NCBI GenBank assembly: GCA_009841615.1
Contig: VXLL01000004.1
Location: 125,305-189,304, forward strand
DNA: 64,000 nt
From: Gammaproteobacteria bacterium
GTDB lineage: Bacteria > Pseudomonadota > Gammaproteobacteria > Pseudomonadales > Azotimanducaceae
Direction of reading: 5' to 3'
The notes beneath the pieces were generated by a model. The model was not told where the DNA came from and did no database searches. It saw only the letters and a program-made list of their open reading frames with translations. The number at the start of each line of letters is the position of its first letter. Position 1 is the stretch's first letter. Of the stretch, positions 44,557 through 54,776 are shown piece by piece. A program made the position numbers and the translations under genes.

Positions 44557-46346
44557 TCAGCGTAGCTACTGAGTTGTGGAATATGAATGATTGACTTTTG
44601 CATGTCCCACGCGTTCGTTGGACATCGTTCCGCGCAAAGACCGCAGTGCAAGCATAGGTCTTCGTCTTTCACCATGACTCGGTTAGTCGGCAGTGTTTCC
44701 GATACGTAAAGATCCTGGTCTAAGGTCTCCGCCGGTGCAGTCAAAGCTGTACGTAATTCTGCTTCAGGTGCGTTGGGCGTAAATGTAATGCAATCCATGG
44801 GACAAATATCGACACACGCGTCGCATTCAATACAGAGCTTTTCCGTAAACACGGTCTGGACATCGCAGTTCAAACACCGCTGAGCTTCTTTGAAACCTAG
44901 ATCTTCATCAAAGCCCAGTTCGACTTCGACTTTGATATTGTCCAAAGAGCGTTTTAGATCGGCGTGCGGTACGATGTGTCGTTGGGACGGATCGTGTTCG
45001 GCATCATAACTCCACTCATGAAGACCCATCTTTTGACTAATGAGGTTTACCGCTTCTGGTGGTCGATCGTGTTTTGGATCTTTGCCTTGACAGAAAAGGT
45101 GAATGGAGATCGCTGCCTTGTGCGCGTGCGCAGAAGCCCAAATGATGTTTTCTGGTCCGAACGCCGAATCACCACCGAAAAATATCTTCTCGTGAGTAGA
45201 CTGGAGAGAATCCTCGTCGATAACGGGACAATCCCACTTGTCGAACTCGATGCCAAGATTTCGTTCGATCCACGGGCAATGATTTTCTTGTCCTATTGCC
45301 ATCAAAATGTGATTGGCTTCGATGAACACGTCAGGTTCGCCTGTGGGTACATATTTGAGTCGACCGTCGGCTTCGATAGGTTTCACGCGTCCGAAAACCA
45401 CGCCCTTCAATTTGCCGTTTTCGTGAACAAATTCCTTGGGCGGTCGATTGTTGAGGATGGGAATGCCCTCGGCCATCGCATCCTCTTTTTCCCAGTCGCT
45501 GGCTTTCATCACATCGAATGCCGAACGAACCACGACTGTTACACACTCCGCACCCAGTCGGTTGGAAGTGCGACAACAATCCATTGCTGTGTTTCCTCCT
45601 CCCATGACAATGACTTTACCAGAGATCGAAGTAGTGTGGCCAAACGCTACACTAGAAAGCCAATCTATCCCAATAGAAATGTGCTTACTCACCTCTTTTC
45701 GACCCGGTAACTCTAAGTCTCGCCCACGTGGGGCTCCTGTACCGACAAAGTATGCATCATAATCCATATCGAGCATCTCTTTCATGCTCGTAATTTCGTA
45801 GTTGTAGCGGGCATTTACACCCATATTTACTATAAGATCGACCTCTTCTTCGAGAACATCCTTCGGCAACCGAAACGCAGGAATTTGACTTCGCATCATT
45901 CCTCCCCCACCCGGATCTCGATCAAACATATCAATGATGTATCCAAGAGGCAACAAATCACGGGCGACCGCTAGAGAAGCTGGACCAGCACCAAATAACG
46001 CAATTCGCTTCCCATTTTTCTTTTTGGGTACCTTTGGTAAATACTGAGTTATGTCTCCCTTGTGATCTGCTGCGACACGCTTCAATCGACAGATGGCAAC
46101 AGGTTTTTCCTCTGTTCGAACACGTCGACATGCCGGTTCACATGGTCGATCGCAAGTTCTACCCAATATCCCGGGAAACACGTTGGACTCCCAATTGATC
46201 ATGTAGGCTTCAGTGTATCTCTCCTGTGCAATAAGCCTAATGTATTCTGGGACAGGCGTGTGCGCTGGACAAGCCCATTGGCAGTCTACGACTTTATGAA
46301 AGTAGTTTGGGTTGTGAATATCAGTGGGTTGCATGTATGCAGTCAC
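44553..46346 (-). CDS. GltD-like FAD/iron-sulfur oxidoreductase, partner of the ferredoxin oxidoreductase
   Basis: A 597-residue protein with an N-terminal iron-sulfur-type domain (CQWACPAH ... CDRPCEPACRR), two Rossmann segments (FGAGPASLAVA and VMGGGNTAMDC), and two C-terminal [4Fe-4S] motifs (CIECDACVDICP, LCLHCGLCAERCP). It resembles the small subunit of glutamate synthase joined to a ferredoxin. As first gene of the operon it probably feeds or takes electrons from the 2-oxoacid enzyme, linking it to NAD(P)H. Confidence 0.88.
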   Translation of the reverse strand: MTAYMQPTDIHNPNYFHKVVDCQWACPAHTPVPEYIRLIAQERYTEAYMINWESNVFPGILGRTCDRPCEPACRRVRTEEKPVAICRLKRVAADHKGDITQYLPKVPKKKNGKRIALFGAGPASLAVARDLLPLGYIIDMFDRDPGGGGMMRSQIPAFRLPKDVLEEEVDLIVNMGVNARYNYEITSMKEMLDMDYDAYFVGTGAPRGRDLELPGRKEVSKHISIGIDWLSSVAFGHTTSISGKVIVMGGGNTAMDCCRTSNRLGAECVTVVVRSAFDVMKASDWEKEDAMAEGIPILNNRPPKEFVHENGKLKGVVFGRVKPIEADGRLKYVPTGEPDVFIEANHILMAIGQENHCPWIERNLGIEFDKWDCPVIDEDSLQSTHEKIFFGGDSAFGPENIIWASAHAHKAAISIHLFCQGKDPKHDRPPEAVNLISQKMGLHEWSYDAEHDPSQRHIVPHADLKRSLDNIKVEVELGFDEDLGFKEAQRCLNCDVQTVFTEKLCIECDACVDICPMDCITFTPNAPEAELRTALTAPAETLDQDLYVSETLPTNRVMVKDEDLCLHCGLCAERCPTNAWDMQKSIIHIPQLSSYAE

Positions 46347-47112
46347 CGGTTTGAAGTAAGAATAGCGTTGGGTATGAACTATTAACGCAAGGTGCCGTCG
46401 GCAGTACGAAAACTAACAGCTTTCAAATAAGATGTGATGTGTTTAGACTAAATTTCTTGTGGTAGACTAGATTTTAACAATTTCTAAGTCTTTGACACTA
46501 GTACTTTAGACCCCAAAATCGTGTGATGGGTTCGCGACTACCATCCAATATTCGTGCTCTCTCGATAGAAGACTTGTGTCAGAGTGCACCGAAATTTCGT
46601 GTCCAAAATTTTGAGAATTCCAACAGGAACTGAATAACCTACCGTGTCAATGTTTCGCCTATCGGACACTGAAAGTGGTTTACTAAGTGTACAGCACAAA
46701 GGCACCAGTCAAAAGTCTCAATAGCTACGACAAGAGCACTCCCAGCTCCTCGCAGTCCCTGATCCCAGTACCACGACCACATTCCAGCTACCTAGAAACA
46801 GATACAAACACTTCGGAACCACCCAATTTGTCGGAAAACCGCTTTTACATGAACTCTTCCTAGTTACTGGGTGCCCCACGCCAAATTTTTGAACACTCTC
46901 GAAGGTACACTACACCAAATTGGTGAATTCGTCGAATTTGTTGCATTTCGCACTGTACTCCAAGTTTAACGGAGTTACCGCTCTCAAAAAGTTGGGGGTT
47001 TAATACTGAGAGTCTTCCCGTTCTTACGCCACTATCAAGCTTAATCTTGCATAGCGCAGAAACGGGCGAACGGTTCAATCATTAAACTGCCCTAAAGTCT
47101 CATTATTGAGTT
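46347..47112. other. Long non-coding stretch upstream of the oxidoreductase operon
   Basis: About 770 bases with no frame I can support (short frames have no ribosome-binding site or have odd composition). The left end must contain the operon promoter, since the oxidoreductase genes start at 46346 on the minus strand. The rest could be a decayed gene. I see no tRNA, CRISPR or clear terminator. Confidence 0.4.
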
Positions 47113-48615
47113 TCACTCTCGAATACGAAAAGGCAAAATGTCAGCTTTTTTATCTAAATCTCTGTAGAGGGCGGATTGCACTTCATCCATGCTGTAGGTT
47201 CTTGAAAACCCGAAGCCTCTCTCCAGGATTGTTACACTCCGGGATGAAGGATGGTGTTTTGTCAATGACCAGGCCTCCTGGTGTTCACTTGTCAACATTT
47301 CCTCAAGCTGCAATGCCTTTGGCGATGGTAGGAAGTAATATGCCCGATTTTGCATTAAGAGTTCCAATGCGGCCCTCGATGCTAAATCAGATTCTAGATG
47401 GACGATTCGATCAAGTAGAGTAAGCGGGTTGTTCATCGCCCAATACTGAAACACATACTCAGAGTAATCTTTTCTACGTACATGTTCCACACTATTCATC
47501 AGTTCCAAAATACCATCCCAATCTTCATGTTTCACCATTGACCTCGCGACGGCTATCTGCGTGGATAGGTGAGTCAACTTTGGCAACATTTCCTTGGCGT
47601 ATTCGATATCCGACATCGCAACTACTTCGAACACATCGGACGTAACAGATCCGATCTGTGGATGCTTGCCGAGCTGAAGTGCTTGTTCCAACGCCTCTCG
47701 AGGATTTGACAACGCCAACGTTCGTAAAGCATCGATCGCAGCCTGTTGCCTTACGTAGGGTGTAATATTTTGTGCAGTCTTGATCCATTCGAGAGCAGCT
47801 GCTGAATCTTTCATAATCCATGATCGTGCGAGCGTCTTGGCCAAACCCAATTGATAAATAGAACCCAAGAATGCTCCGATGTGACGAGAAGCCTCCTCCG
47901 GGGAATCATTCGCGAGCGTCGAAAATCTCACCTGCTGAGCGATCATCTGTAGTGTAATTGGCAGAGAGTGAATATTTTCAACGTACTCTTCGTAATCTAC
48001 CTCCGACCAAATTCTCAATATTTCCGTAGCATAGTTCGACGGAAATCCGTTGGCAACAAGTATAGACGCAGCTTCTAGTGCCTTGACAGGATCAGTCTCA
48101 GCCCACCCCTTAATCACAAGAGGAAACATCGCTCGTTGTAAATGGTCATCCAATTCTTGGACTTGCACAAAAACCGCGTCATAACCGATGGAGTTGCCTT
48201 GATGCAGGACAAGAATAGGTAACAATGCTTCCATCAACATCCTATTGCCAACTATCATGTCTAGGTCTTCAATCACCTTTAAATTAAGGTCGGCATCAAG
48301 TGCTTGAATACCGTTAATGACCTGAAAGATGTCAGCATCACCTTCTAAATACTCGGTTAGGAGGTCAAAAAGATCGCTGTCATAGGCATCGTTTGTAGAA
48401 CCGTACTCGTTGTCATCTAGATTTTTGGAACGTGTGGTATCCGTTGAGTCTCGTGGTTCTAGTGCATCAGGTAACGACGAAGCAGTCGAACCTGAGTCAT
48501 GGTTTGAATTCTCCACGAGATACACAGTCAGAAAGACACCAAACGTTAAACCGACAACGATCCCGATTGCGTAATGCACTGCTATATGCAACCGAGGATT
48601 ACGCAAAGTATTCAT
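47113..48615 (-). CDS. Membrane-anchored helical repeat protein, unknown function
   Basis: A 500-residue protein with one N-terminal membrane segment (about 11-31), a disordered Ser/Asp-rich linker (to about 75) and a long all-helical body. Units of about 35 residues such as ADTDPVKALEAASIL, DPREALEQALQL and NPLTLLDRIVHLES suggest TPR/HEAT-like repeats facing the periplasm. Such scaffolds usually mediate protein binding. Not recognised further. Confidence 0.65.
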   Translation of the reverse strand: MNTLRNPRLHIAVHYAIGIVVGLTFGVFLTVYLVENSNHDSGSTASSLPDALEPRDSTDTTRSKNLDDNEYGSTNDAYDSDLFDLLTEYLEGDADIFQVINGIQALDADLNLKVIEDLDMIVGNRMLMEALLPILVLHQGNSIGYDAVFVQVQELDDHLQRAMFPLVIKGWAETDPVKALEAASILVANGFPSNYATEILRIWSEVDYEEYVENIHSLPITLQMIAQQVRFSTLANDSPEEASRHIGAFLGSIYQLGLAKTLARSWIMKDSAAALEWIKTAQNITPYVRQQAAIDALRTLALSNPREALEQALQLGKHPQIGSVTSDVFEVVAMSDIEYAKEMLPKLTHLSTQIAVARSMVKHEDWDGILELMNSVEHVRRKDYSEYVFQYWAMNNPLTLLDRIVHLESDLASRAALELLMQNRAYYFLPSPKALQLEEMLTSEHQEAWSLTKHHPSSRSVTILERGFGFSRTYSMDEVQSALYRDLDKKADILPFRIRE

Positions 48616-48672
48616 AGCTGGTATCCCTGTCCTCCCTTCGATCTACGTGTTTTTGATATTCGTCATCTGTCT

Positions 48673-48918
48673 TCAGGCTTCATGTATCGAAGTGGCCACC
48701 GTATGTAATTCGGTAATGCGTTCCGCCCAAAAACAGAGCTGCACTCGATCCGTATCTAACTCAAAGCAACTCAATCGAGTCTCCGAAATAGTCGAAGAGG
48801 ACCGATCTCGCACACTACCCGATCGACACGCACCAAAATGTCTATCAGTAACGAAACTCACATTGTAGCAATCTTTAATGTGTTGAAGAGTGTCTCGAAT
48901 GTCGATACTCGCGGCCAT
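48673..48918 (-). CDS. Possible 81-residue protein
   Basis: ATG 48918 opens an 81-codon frame (MAASIDIRDTLQHIKDCYNVSFVTDRHFGACRSG ... ELHTVATSIHEA) that reads like a folded protein with four cysteines. No clear ribosome-binding site is present. It falls in an otherwise empty stretch between the repeat protein and mfd. A plus-strand frame over the same bases looks worse. The remaining bases from 48919 to about 49134 hold nothing I can name. Confidence 0.35.
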   Translation of the reverse strand: MAASIDIRDTLQHIKDCYNVSFVTDRHFGACRSGSVRDRSSSTISETRLSCFELDTDRVQLCFWAERITELHTVATSIHEA

Positions 48919-49137
48919 CAGAAGTAAGCACCGCCGACAAATACGAGCAGTCCCAACTGCGCTCTATTCAATCGTTTGCGGTCCCTGTGTATTCACGAAA
49001 AGTTTGTGGACATCTATGTAAGGGTTCGACCGAGATCTCATAACATTCATGATCGACGTATATTCAAACTACTAAAATTCACTGTCCACAGTCGCTCCAG
49101 GCGTCCTTCACCGGCATAAGTGATATCAAGATAAACC

Positions 49138-52100
49138 ATACCTCAGTCTACTTCCATTTCTACTGTTCTTACTAGCCGTCGATCTAGAGCTAGCGATCTT
49201 ACCCAAGAGATTCCACCCAAACAGCAAGCAGTTACCTGGACTCGCTGCTTTGGCAGCGCCGGTGCAGAAGCGTTAGCAGCCGTCATCGCGGCACATCCTC
49301 GTCCATGTCTTGTTGTTTCACCGAGTGTCGAACAAGCCTACGAGATACAAGCTCAACTTTCGTTTTTTACAACCGGTATATCCGTACGTCAGTTCCCAGC
49401 GCACGAGACACTGCCTTACGACATTTTTTCACCAGCCGGAGGCATCATTTCACAACGACTAACGACGCTGTACGAACTGCCTTCAACCACGAATGGAATC
49501 ATCGTTGTACCTATTCAGACGCTACTTCAACGTATTCCACCTCGCGACTATATTCTTCCCCGTATGTTTCTATTGTCAGAGGGCGAAGAACTAGCATTTG
49601 AATCGCTGTTAGATCAGCTTGTTCAAACTGGATATCGGAAAGTAGAGACCGTATATGAGCACGGCGAATTCGCGGTGCGAGGTTCCCTTCTCGACTTTTT
49701 CCCGATGGGAACTTCCCATCCTATTCGAATCGACTTTTTCGATGATGTGGTCGAGAGTGTTCGTTCGTTTGATCCAGATACTCAACGTAGCGTCGACAGA
49801 CTTAAAGACGTTCAAGTCATGCCCGCACACGAGTACCCACTCGATGAGACCGCGATCGGACGGTTTCGCCAATCCTGGAACGCTACGTTCCCAGCAGTCG
49901 AACGTCAATCACCAGTATATCAGGACATCAGTGATGGTAAAGCGGTTGAAGGTATTGAGTGTTACCTACCGCTGTTCTTTGACACAATGCACACCCTATT
50001 CGATTATTTACCTGAAAGTTCTGTCGTAGTTGTGGCTGATCACGCGATCGAAGAGGCAGAAGAGTTTCTTAATGACGTACAACGACGATACGAAACCCAC
50101 CGAATGGAAATCTTAAGACCTTTACTACCACCTAACAAATTGTTTATGACTACCGAACAACTTCGAGGGTTTTGGAACAAGTATCCTCGAATACACCTAC
50201 AAAAAGACGAAACCAAGAGAAAACACTCTGTTTCTGTAGGTGGATTCCAGCTTCCCGATATCTCACTTGATGCGCGACGGAGCGAACCGGCCAAAAAAGC
50301 TCGAGATTTCATCGCTAATCTATCTGTACCCGTGCTGGTCACTGCCGACACGAAAGGACGACTACAACACGTACAAGATGTTCTAGAACGCATGCAAATT
50401 CCAACATCGTCTGTTGATTCCTACCCCGAATTCTTAGAACAACGCCATGGTACTTTCGTAAGCATTGGGCAGTTTCAAGAGGGACTATGGATCGACGATC
50501 ATGTAATTCTTACAGAAACACAATTGTTCGGCGAGCGTGCTGAGACCACAAGACAGCGTTCACGCCAAAAGGCGTTCGATCCCGACACTATTATCCGTAA
50601 TCTCACGGAACTGAAACCTGGAGATCCAGTCGTCCACATCGATCATGGTGTTGGTCGGTACGTAGGCATGGAAACACTCTCTTTCCGTGCTGAAATAACA
50701 GACTTCGTGACGATTGAATACGCAGACAAAGACCGGTTGTACGTACCAATCTCCTCCCTTGACTTGATCTCAAGATATACCGGCGTCGAAGCTGATCATG
50801 CACCCTTACACAAACTAGGATCAGATGCTTGGGCGAATTTAAAGCATCGCGCCGCCAAGAAGATCTACGACGTTGCCGTCGAATTGTTGAGTATCTATGC
50901 ACGACGCAAAGCGACTCGGTCGTTTTCGTTTCCTAATACTGATACTGAATTTGAAAAGTTTTGCGATGAATGTGAGTTTGAACTAACGGTTGATCAAGCT
51001 GAGACTACAGACAAAATTCTTGAAGATCTACAGAGTCCCCGCGCTACGGATCGCCTGGTTTGTGGAGATGTCGGCTTTGGAAAGACCGAAGTCGCGATGC
51101 GCGCCGCGTTCCACGTTGTACAGGCAGGCTTTCAAGTGATCGTCTTAGTACCAACAACCATACTTGCACAACAACACTACGAGACTTTCACCGATCGATT
51201 CGCAAATTGGCCGCATGTCATCGAGCTGATGTCCCGTTTTCGGACTGACCACGAGATCAAAGTGATTAGTGAGCGTATTGCAGCCGGCTCTGTAGACGTT
51301 GTGATCGGCACTCATAAGCTTCTTCGCACCAAGGTAGACTTTAAGCGGTTAGGCTTACTCGTAATCGACGAAGAACATCGGTTTGGGGTACGAGATAAAG
51401 AGCGGATCAAGAACTTTAAAGCTGAAGTCGACACCATCACACTTACAGCCACTCCGATTCCTCGCACCTTAAACCTCTCCATGGGTGGTTTGCGAGATCT
51501 CTCGCTCATTACCACACCACCGGCAAATCGTCTTGCAGTAAAGACTTTTGTTGTACCGTACAACTCGGTGGTAGTATCCGATGCTATCAGCCGAGAGTTA
51601 GCGCGCGGTGGTCAAGTCTTTTACCTTCACAACAGAGTGCAAACCATTCACAACGCGTTTGAAGGAATCAAACATCTAGTACCTCACGCTCGTGTCGACA
51701 TCGGGCATGGACAAATGAAAAAACGCGAGCTAGAGAGAGTGATGTCAGATTTTTATCACCGTAAGAGTAATGTGTTGGTTTGTACGACGATCATCGAAAG
51801 TGGTATCGATATTCCAAACGCAAACACCATCATCATTGATCGTGCGGACAAATTCGGGTTAGCGCAATTGCACCAGTTACGAGGCCGAGTGGGTCGGTCT
51901 ACGCGCCAAGCCTATGCCTACCTGTTAACACCCGACGATGATGTAATTTTCACCGTGGAGGCAAAGCAAAGATTAGACGCGATCGTTAAGTCCGACGACC
52001 TTGGAAGTGGGTTTTCCCTCTCCATGCACGACCTTGAGATTCGTGGTGCTGGAGAGATCTTAGGACAACAACAACATGGTCAGTTAGAATCCATTGGGTT

Positions 52101-52626
52101 CACGTTGTACATGCAGATGCTTAATCACACGGTCGATACGATTAAGAGTGGAGGGATGCCCAATTTCGAAGATCCACTACCCATGACACATGAAGTCAAT
52201 TTAGAGACTACTGCCCTCTTTCCCGAGGATTACATACCGAATACACACACCCGCTTAGTGTTATACAAACGGCTTGCTTCACTAACCACACAATTCGAAC
52301 TTGATGAATTCAAAGCTGAAATGATCGACCGATTTGGTACCCTACCAGAGTCTGCAGAGGTGTTATTTCTCACCACCCATTTAAAGATGTTGGCGCAACG
52401 AAAAGGTGTGAAACGGGTCATCGCCGGCGAACGAGGAGGCAGTATCGAATTCTTCCCCGACGCAGATCTAAATCCGCAATCGATTACCTCAATGGTGTTA
52501 GCAAATCCACGAAGCTTGAGAGTCTTGCAGGGGCACAAGATTTCATTATCGGAGTTGCCCGAGGATGTTACCGAACGAGGTTATTTCGTCGAAAAATGCC
52601 TCAACCGCATCAGCCTCTTAAATTAA
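49138..52626 (+). CDS. mfd: Transcription-repair coupling factor Mfd
   Basis: A roughly 1160-residue DNA translocase that removes RNA polymerase stalled at lesions and recruits UvrA. From N to C it has the UvrB-like domain (HETLPYDIFSPAGGIISQRLTTLYELP), then the RNAP-interacting region. The helicase motifs follow: VCGDVGFGKTEVAMRA, DEEH, TATPIPRT, and QLRGRVGRS. The TRCF C-terminal domain ends the protein. The first ATG in frame is at 49564, inside the conserved UvrB-like domain. The frame is open and conserved back to 49135 with no ATG, GTG or TTG. I set the start at ATA 49138 as a guess; ATT 49156 is the other option. Confidence 0.9.
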   Translation: MPQSTSISTVLTSRRSRASDLTQEIPPKQQAVTWTRCFGSAGAEALAAVIAAHPRPCLVVSPSVEQAYEIQAQLSFFTTGISVRQFPAHETLPYDIFSPAGGIISQRLTTLYELPSTTNGIIVVPIQTLLQRIPPRDYILPRMFLLSEGEELAFESLLDQLVQTGYRKVETVYEHGEFAVRGSLLDFFPMGTSHPIRIDFFDDVVESVRSFDPDTQRSVDRLKDVQVMPAHEYPLDETAIGRFRQSWNATFPAVERQSPVYQDISDGKAVEGIECYLPLFFDTMHTLFDYLPESSVVVVADHAIEEAEEFLNDVQRRYETHRMEILRPLLPPNKLFMTTEQLRGFWNKYPRIHLQKDETKRKHSVSVGGFQLPDISLDARRSEPAKKARDFIANLSVPVLVTADTKGRLQHVQDVLERMQIPTSSVDSYPEFLEQRHGTFVSIGQFQEGLWIDDHVILTETQLFGERAETTRQRSRQKAFDPDTIIRNLTELKPGDPVVHIDHGVGRYVGMETLSFRAEITDFVTIEYADKDRLYVPISSLDLISRYTGVEADHAPLHKLGSDAWANLKHRAAKKIYDVAVELLSIYARRKATRSFSFPNTDTEFEKFCDECEFELTVDQAETTDKILEDLQSPRATDRLVCGDVGFGKTEVAMRAAFHVVQAGFQVIVLVPTTILAQQHYETFTDRFANWPHVIELMSRFRTDHEIKVISERIAAGSVDVVIGTHKLLRTKVDFKRLGLLVIDEEHRFGVRDKERIKNFKAEVDTITLTATPIPRTLNLSMGGLRDLSLITTPPANRLAVKTFVVPYNSVVVSDAISRELARGGQVFYLHNRVQTIHNAFEGIKHLVPHARVDIGHGQMKKRELERVMSDFYHRKSNVLVCTTIIESGIDIPNANTIIIDRADKFGLAQLHQLRGRVGRSTRQAYAYLLTPDDDVIFTVEAKQRLDAIVKSDDLGSGFSLSMHDLEIRGAGEILGQQQHGQLESIGFTLYMQMLNHTVDTIKSGGMPNFEDPLPMTHEVNLETTALFPEDYIPNTHTRLVLYKRLASLTTQFELDEFKAEMIDRFGTLPESAEVLFLTTHLKMLAQRKGVKRVIAGERGGSIEFFPDADLNPQSITSMVLANPRSLRVLQGHKISLSELPEDVTERGYFVEKCLNRISLLN

Positions 52627-52631
52627 CAGAT

Positions 52632-53813
52632 ATGGATACTAAGCTCCTAGTCTGTTTTGTCGTGCTACTTGGTATGTTCTCTCAAGTTCGTGCCGACACT
52701 CCCGAAAGTTATTTAAAACAGCGTTGGTACACGATCGAAATGGTTGTGTTTGAAAAAGTACCTGCGCCCGCTACTCCAGAATTAGTGATAAACGTAGTCG
52801 AAAAGCGTGTGTTGCCAGTGGGGACGATAGCGATGCAGTTGAGCGATGAGGAACTAGCACGAATTCGCGAATATTCCGATGCTGTAAATTTTGACACGGG
52901 TGTCGATGGGTGGTTTTTTGACAATCCCTGGCATGTTTCACCAACGACAAACAACCAATCTCAGACAGATCAAGAACTTGATGTTGAAACAGACACTAAA
53001 TATTTAGGCGGTTGTTGGTTACACATAGTGACTCTCGAGGAAGAAACTTCCCCCGGATTCGAGTCTCATGAGGATTGGACAAAACGGATGGCCAATCTCT
53101 TCCAAAACAATCAAACTCGTGATCCGAGGTTACCTGACTGGCTACCTGATGTGTGGCAGACGTTCGACCGAAACGTGATTGATGCAGCGAAAACTCTCGG
53201 GCTCTGTGATGAGGATGTAGCTCCTTTATTTGACGAAGAATATTTGGACTTCATGCGGCTCGTAACACCGGAAGATGTACATTCACCGACTGAAGAGGAC
53301 GGAAGACTCACGCCCGATAAGATTCAAGAAGCTTTTGACGAGTATGAACGAGAACTCAATCGAACTGCATTGACGCCGCAATCAAGTCGACTCAATCTTC
53401 AACGAACCGCAACTCGTCTGAAAAACAACAACTATCGTATCATAGACCACTTTTCTTGGATTCAAGATGGTCGAGCAAGGGGGAGCGAGTCGAACGTTTT
53501 AGTTCAATTTGGACGGCACTTTGAGAACGGTTTTCGCGAAGTCGAAGGCACAATTGCATTCAGCGTTGCTCGGTTCTTACACTTGAAAGTGAATTTGTGG
53601 AGACTTGTTTCCGTACCGCAAAACTATGATCCAAACGAAACAGATTTCGAATCACCAATATTCTTTTACGAAATTCAGGAGAGTAGACGCCTAGCTTTAG
53701 GTGAGGTCCATTACTTCGACCATCCAAAGTTTGGAGTCCTAGTTCAGATCAGACGGTTACCGATACCTGATGAGCTAAATGAGCTAGTTGAGCAATTGAA
53801 TAGCTCTCCCTAA
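52632..53813 (+). CDS. CsiV-like peptidoglycan-binding protein
   Basis: A 393-residue exported protein with a signal peptide (MDTKLLVCFVVLLGMFSQVRA). The start at ATG 52632 is chosen for that reason; ATG 52596 would overlap mfd. The body has RWYTIEMVVFE near the start and FLHLKVNLW...IFFYEIQESRRLALGEVHYFDHPKFGVLVQIRRL near the end, typical of the CsiV family encoded beside mfd in gammaproteobacteria. It overlaps the phosphorylase gene tail to tail by 30 bases. Confidence 0.85.
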   Translation: MDTKLLVCFVVLLGMFSQVRADTPESYLKQRWYTIEMVVFEKVPAPATPELVINVVEKRVLPVGTIAMQLSDEELARIREYSDAVNFDTGVDGWFFDNPWHVSPTTNNQSQTDQELDVETDTKYLGGCWLHIVTLEEETSPGFESHEDWTKRMANLFQNNQTRDPRLPDWLPDVWQTFDRNVIDAAKTLGLCDEDVAPLFDEEYLDFMRLVTPEDVHSPTEEDGRLTPDKIQEAFDEYERELNRTALTPQSSRLNLQRTATRLKNNNYRIIDHFSWIQDGRARGSESNVLVQFGRHFENGFREVEGTIAFSVARFLHLKVNLWRLVSVPQNYDPNETDFESPIFFYEIQESRRLALGEVHYFDHPKFGVLVQIRRLPIPDELNELVEQLNSSP

Positions 53814-54515
53814 GAGAACGCGCAACGTCTCAATTGAAGACGTAGCAGCCGTGTGGGCATGTTTTAAATCGATTTCACTTGGAGTCAAACCTGCAGCCGC
53901 GTTCACAACTAGACAAACCGCAGCGTACTCCAATTCGAGCTCTCGAGCTAACGACGCTTCCGGCATGAGCGTCATTCCTACCAAGTCACAACCATCCTGT
54001 TTCATCCGAGTAATCTCCGCGCTAGTTTCTAAGCGCGGACCTTGAGTACAGCCATACGTGCCACGATTGAGTGTTTCACTGGTCTTTGAATCTTGTCTCG
54101 ATTGAATCAGTATCTCTCTTAATCGATCGGTGAATGGGTACGTGAAGTCGTAGTGTTTGATGGGTAAATCTCCGAAATAAGTGTGATCGCGTCCGAACGT
54201 GTAATCAACTATTTGATCAGGGATCACTATATCCCCTACATTGAGTTGTGAGCTAATCCCACCTACTGTAGCAGTTGCAAGAATTTGATTCACCCCAAGA
54301 TCTCTTAGAGCCCATAGGTTGGCGCGATAATTCACCTTGTGTGCGTACGTACTACCGTCTCTCCCGTGGCGTGCCAATAGGAGCACTCTCGGTCCAAAGA
54401 TTTCCGTTTGAACTAGGCTCGAAGAAGTAGTACCAAACGGAGTATCCATAGACTCTACGAATAGACTGTCGTCAATGATTGAACGTAATGAAGTACCGAG
54501 GATAATCGCTTGCAT
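53784..54515 (-). CDS. S-methyl-5'-thioinosine phosphorylase (PNP family)
   Basis: A 243-residue purine nucleoside phosphorylase family enzyme. It has the MTA-phosphorylase-like pattern HGRDGSTYAHKVNYRANLWALRDLGV, TATVGGISSQLNVGDIVIPDQIVDYT, GCTQGPRLETSAEI and MTLMPEASLARELE. In pseudomonads the gene in this position near mfd cleaves methylthioinosine to hypoxanthine and methylthioribose-1-phosphate. Methylthioadenosine cleavage is the alternative. The product hypoxanthine would suit the phosphoribosyltransferase at 57934. Confidence 0.85.
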   Translation of the reverse strand: MQAIILGTSLRSIIDDSLFVESMDTPFGTTSSSLVQTEIFGPRVLLLARHGRDGSTYAHKVNYRANLWALRDLGVNQILATATVGGISSQLNVGDIVIPDQIVDYTFGRDHTYFGDLPIKHYDFTYPFTDRLREILIQSRQDSKTSETLNRGTYGCTQGPRLETSAEITRMKQDGCDLVGMTLMPEASLARELELEYAAVCLVVNAAAGLTPSEIDLKHAHTAATSSIETLRVLLGRAIQLLN

Positions 54516-54715
54516 GGCTGTTTAGTATGATTCAGTCGAATTTGGTTGATTTGATGTAGAGTTGCTCGTACCGTTACCGCGTGAGCACAAGAGCTTGTAG
54601 TGGTCCGTCTTCCACTGAATCTGAGAGCTCGTACTCAATCATTTGCAAGTAAGTTGGGGAGAGTGCCGTGCAGAACAGAACTAAATTTTGTGATTCACTT
54701 ATGACGCACAAATTA

Positions 54716-54765
54716 GTTTGTTGCTCACTTTTCGCCAAAAGCGAGCAACAAACAGCGTCTTTTTT
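54716..54765 (+). terminator. Long hairpin with T-run downstream of the Fic gene
   Basis: GTTTGTTGCTC at 54716-54726 pairs perfectly with GAGCAACAAAC at 54743-54753, extended by CTTTT/AAAAG, and TTTTTT follows at 54760. It lies between convergent-looking ends: the phosphorylase starts to its left and the Fic gene ends to its right on the minus strand. The T-run suits plus-strand transcripts. Confidence 0.5.
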
Positions 54766-54776
54766 CAAATTTACTA

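Noticed and set aside
44964..45710. A 248-residue plus-strand frame
   Set aside because: It is antisense to the clearly coding GltD-like gene and has no ribosome-binding site or recognisable motifs.
46860..47078. A 72-residue minus-strand frame in the long non-coding stretch
   Set aside because: No ribosome-binding site and composition unlike the neighbours; it could be a relic at best.
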